From: Pisaster brevispinus
Lineage: Eukaryota > Echinodermata > Asteroidea > Forcipulatida > Asteriidae
Assembly: GCA_023634235.1 (NCBI GenBank)
Contig: JAMKCF010000004.1
Span: 6,923,202-6,987,201, forward strand
DNA: 64,000 bases
Reading direction: 5' to 3'
How positions within the stretch are numbered: position 1 is the first letter of the stretch; each line of letters opens with the position of its first letter. The notes under the pieces are model-generated. The model was not told the DNA's origin. It made no database searches and worked only from the letters and a program-made list of their open reading frames with translations. Position numbers and translations under genes: made by a program. Below are positions 61,595 through 64,000 of the stretch, piece after piece.

Positions 61595-63459
61595 ATGGCA
61601 GCCCACAGGATACCAACACTGACAGAGGACGTTTCCTCCTCTGCCGCCCTTCCCCTTGCACTTGCAGAAGTCGAAATAAAAACCTGTTTATTAGAATTGC
61701 TTCCCACGGAATTGCTCTTGAACATCATGGGTTATCTTTCAACATTAGATCTGCTGGCAATGAGAGAAGTAGATCGTATATTTTCTGAAGTCATTGATGA
61801 TTCAACTTTGTTAAGGTAACAATAAGTATAACATTTAACAAAACATTACTCCTCCCCCTCCTGTCGCTGAGTCCTAGAACTATATGAGTTATGACTAGGT
61901 TCGTTCCGTTCGTTCTGCTATCGTTTCCACGTCGTGAAAGATATATGTATTATCAGTTTATGTATAATAATGTATTTATCAGTGAGGTGTTTTTTTCTTA
62001 AAAAACACAAGACAGCTGGACTTGTACGATCGTAAGTTTAATGGCCCGACGCTAAAAAAGCTCTGTCTGTGATCATTTATGAATTTCGGACTTGTATTTC
62101 CATTTAAAAAAAATCCTCTGGAGCAACAAATCAGAACAAGAAAGGATTATAAATGATAAACACCTGCCTAATCCATTTAACTAGATGCAACTGTCACTGT
62201 GTAAAAAAAAACCTTTGGAAAGAGAATGGTGTTGTAATTTCAATATGCCATTCTTCAGCACTGCCAGTGCCATTAGATTTGCAAAAATGAGCTGGGTGTT
62301 TGTTTTTAATTCAAAAACTTTCTAGATCAATATTTTATAATTTTGAACGCCGATTGTATAATCGATTTTATTTATCCTCCACTACAGAGAGATAGACCTG
62401 CATCAGTGTTACCGTGTTACGCCTCACACCCTATGGGAGCTAGGACACCTCGCCGTAGTTCCTTCAATCCAATCTTTCAATATTTCCAACTGCTACTGGC
62501 TGACAGGAAGCCAGTTCAGTCTACTGAACCCTAAGATGCCCAGCTTGAAATATCTGGACATCAGAGGCACAGACGTTCCTATGAAAACTTTGGATAAGAT
62601 CTTATCAAGTGCCCAGACTCTCAAAAGTCTCTCGTACAGTCACTCGGCTCCATTTGGCAAGGCGGCGACAAAGACATTGTCCCAACTCGTAGAGCTGAAT
62701 ATGGTCATCTCACACCGCTGCGACTTTACTTTCCTCAGACATTGTAAGAGCCTTAGAGCGTTCACTCTTGACATAAACCAACAAATAGAAGCATCTCACT
62801 CAGCGTACGTGTATCAATTAATACAACTGGTTTATCTTGAACTGCCTTTGTCAAGATTACACTACCTCGATTTTCTAAGAGTACCTCAGAAACCCTTACC
62901 GAGCTACTGTTCCTCAGGGCTTAGGTTTCCAAGTGGGTGTGTGGGTGATTCAACGGGTCTTGGTTTATCCAAGATCCTCTCGGTCGAGTTAGACAGCTCA
63001 GATGATTTTCACCTTTCTTCAAGATTTAGCTCTGTGCGTCATCTCAACGTATCGGGGACATCATTTACAAAAAGAGAACTGTGTTCCGCAGGGGAAAACT
63101 TCTCTCAGTTAAGAAGTCTTAACATCAGTGGATGCCAGAATATTCTGTTGATGGTAAGTTTACAGATGACAAACACCAGAATCAAAAAACTTTTGCAAGA
63201 CCTACATGTAGTTCCCAAAGAACAAATCTACACAGCAAAGTAGATAATACACATGGTGTTACCGCAAACCGAATACAGTACCTCACCATGCAATGCCTCA
63301 AAAATTATTTCCAGGAGGGAGATAAGAATTTGGATCTGTCATTCCTAGAGGTTTCGGTGGAAGCCAAGGTGCCCTTGGAACATCTCAACATCAGTGGGCT
63401 TCATCTTCATCATCCAGATGATGACAACCGTCTTACCCAACTTCTTGGCCAGCTTCATG
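61595..63459 (+). CDS. FBXL18-like: F-box and leucine-rich-repeat protein, FBXL18-like, first three coding exons (3' end outside window)
   Basis: Exons 61595-61815, 62388-63153 and 63315-63459 give 377 residues in a continuous frame with GT-AG junctions; the gene runs off the right edge. The start ATG has A at -3 and G at +4. An F-box-like segment is at about residues 34-73 (LLPTELLLNIMGYLSTLDLL). Leucine-rich repeats follow: SFNISNCYWLTGS, LKYLDIRG, VRHLNVSGTS, LRSLNISGCQN, LEHLNISGLHLHH. They resemble human FBXL18 (LSMAGCYWLPGS, LRHLNLSAAHHHS followed by L.QLL..L). F-box proteins recruit substrates to SCF (Skp1-Cul1) ubiquitin ligases. The family is clear; the FBXL18 orthology is from memory of the human sequence. 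Exon 3 is the least certain. Confidence 0.72.
63185..63290 (-). repeat. Terminal fragment of the Penelope-type repeat in the FBXL18-like intron
   Basis: Read in reverse it gives TGAGGCATTGCATGGTGAGG, TTTGCGGTAACACCATGTG, CTACTTTG..GTAGATTTGTTCTT and GGTCTTGC, matching the flanking repeats at about 25655-25770. It starts about 30 bp after the donor at 63154 and ends about 25 bp before exon 3. Confidence 0.65.
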
Positions 63460-63609
63460 GTGGGTATACAGACCGAAGAGAAATTACATCATTATTTATT
63501 TTTGGAGAAGCAAGCTCATTCCAACCCTCTATTTTCAATAAACACAGACCATGCAACCAACCTGTGAACAATTTGGCGAATTTGGTGGTACAGTTTTTCC
63601 TCCTTTAGA

Positions 63610-63850
63610 GACCATTCATTTCTGTATAATCATAATCATATGCCTAGACATTGCTAATTTTGTTGATTTCTTTGACTCTGTTATTTTCAGGAAAATTGTT
63701 AAGAAACACAAATATATGGGTTTGAAGTAGAATTGTAGATTCTTTGTTAACATGAGAAACATGCCCTTGCTCTTGTTTAAGTGTAAGAAGGTCAAATCTT
63801 GCGGCCATTTGCGGCTGCTGTGCACATTTTGGTATGAGGAAGCAATGGTC
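63610..63850. repeat. Repeat family F, copy
   Basis: ATTTCTGTATAATCATAATC, GTTGATTTCTTTGA..TTGTTAAGAAACACA and TTGCGGCTGCTGTGCACATTTTGG parallel 34520-34870. The sequence from 63850 to the window end has no coding signal that I recognise. Confidence 0.45.
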
Positions 63851-64000
63851 TAGTAAGAATTACAACAGGGACTTTGTGCATGTTCATTATGTCTTATTTT
63901 GATTGCAGCAACAGAAATAAGCAATTACAATTAAGGGATACTCAATTTCCTTTTCAAAGACCTTGACACTGACAGTATTTCAAACAGAAATATTTATCTG

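Overview
The window is animal nuclear DNA, not prokaryotic. Genes are split into many short exons with GT-AG introns, AT-rich introns and spacers are full of tRNA-derived SINEs, small inverted-repeat transposons, and LINE and Penelope-like remnants, and the proteins are metazoan. The mix of a duplicated SUR-type ABCC gene and these repeat families suggests a marine deuterostome invertebrate, most likely an echinoderm (perhaps a sea star). That assignment is inference from memory of such genomes, not a search.

Layout, all genes on the + strand. (1) 331-20092: the 3' 28 exons (1,214 residues plus stop) of an ABCC8/ABCC9-like sulfonylurea-receptor-type ABC protein; its first three exons lie left of the window. 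(2) 20093-27393: intergenic, holding SINEs, an antisense RT fragment, a 508-bp inverted-repeat element with an internal 23-bp satellite, an 18-bp tandem array and a Penelope-like (GIY-YIG) remnant flanked by inverted repeats. (3) 27394-59669: a complete tandem paralogue of the first gene. I rebuilt it as 31 exons, 4,704 nt, 1,567 residues: TMD0, L0, TMD1, NBD1, TMD2, NBD2. (4) 59670-61594: spacer with a LINE remnant that carries a nested small element. (5) 61595 to beyond the right edge: first three coding exons of an F-box/LRR protein resembling FBXL18.

The two ABC genes share exon number, lengths and phases from exon 4 onward. Both keep all nucleotide-binding motifs: a canonical LSGGQ signature in NBD1, an Asp-Asp Walker B in NBD1 and an Asp-Glu Walker B in NBD2, the asymmetric arrangement of the ABCC family. 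In vertebrates SUR proteins are the regulatory subunits of K-ATP channels with a Kir6 pore; no Kir6 gene is visible here, so partner and function remain open. Some exon pairs are nearly identical while neighbouring exons and all introns differ, which suggests patchy gene conversion after duplication.

Introns and spacers not covered by a repeat entry hold nothing I recognise. I found no rRNA, convincing functional tRNA, CRISPR array or prokaryote-type operon.
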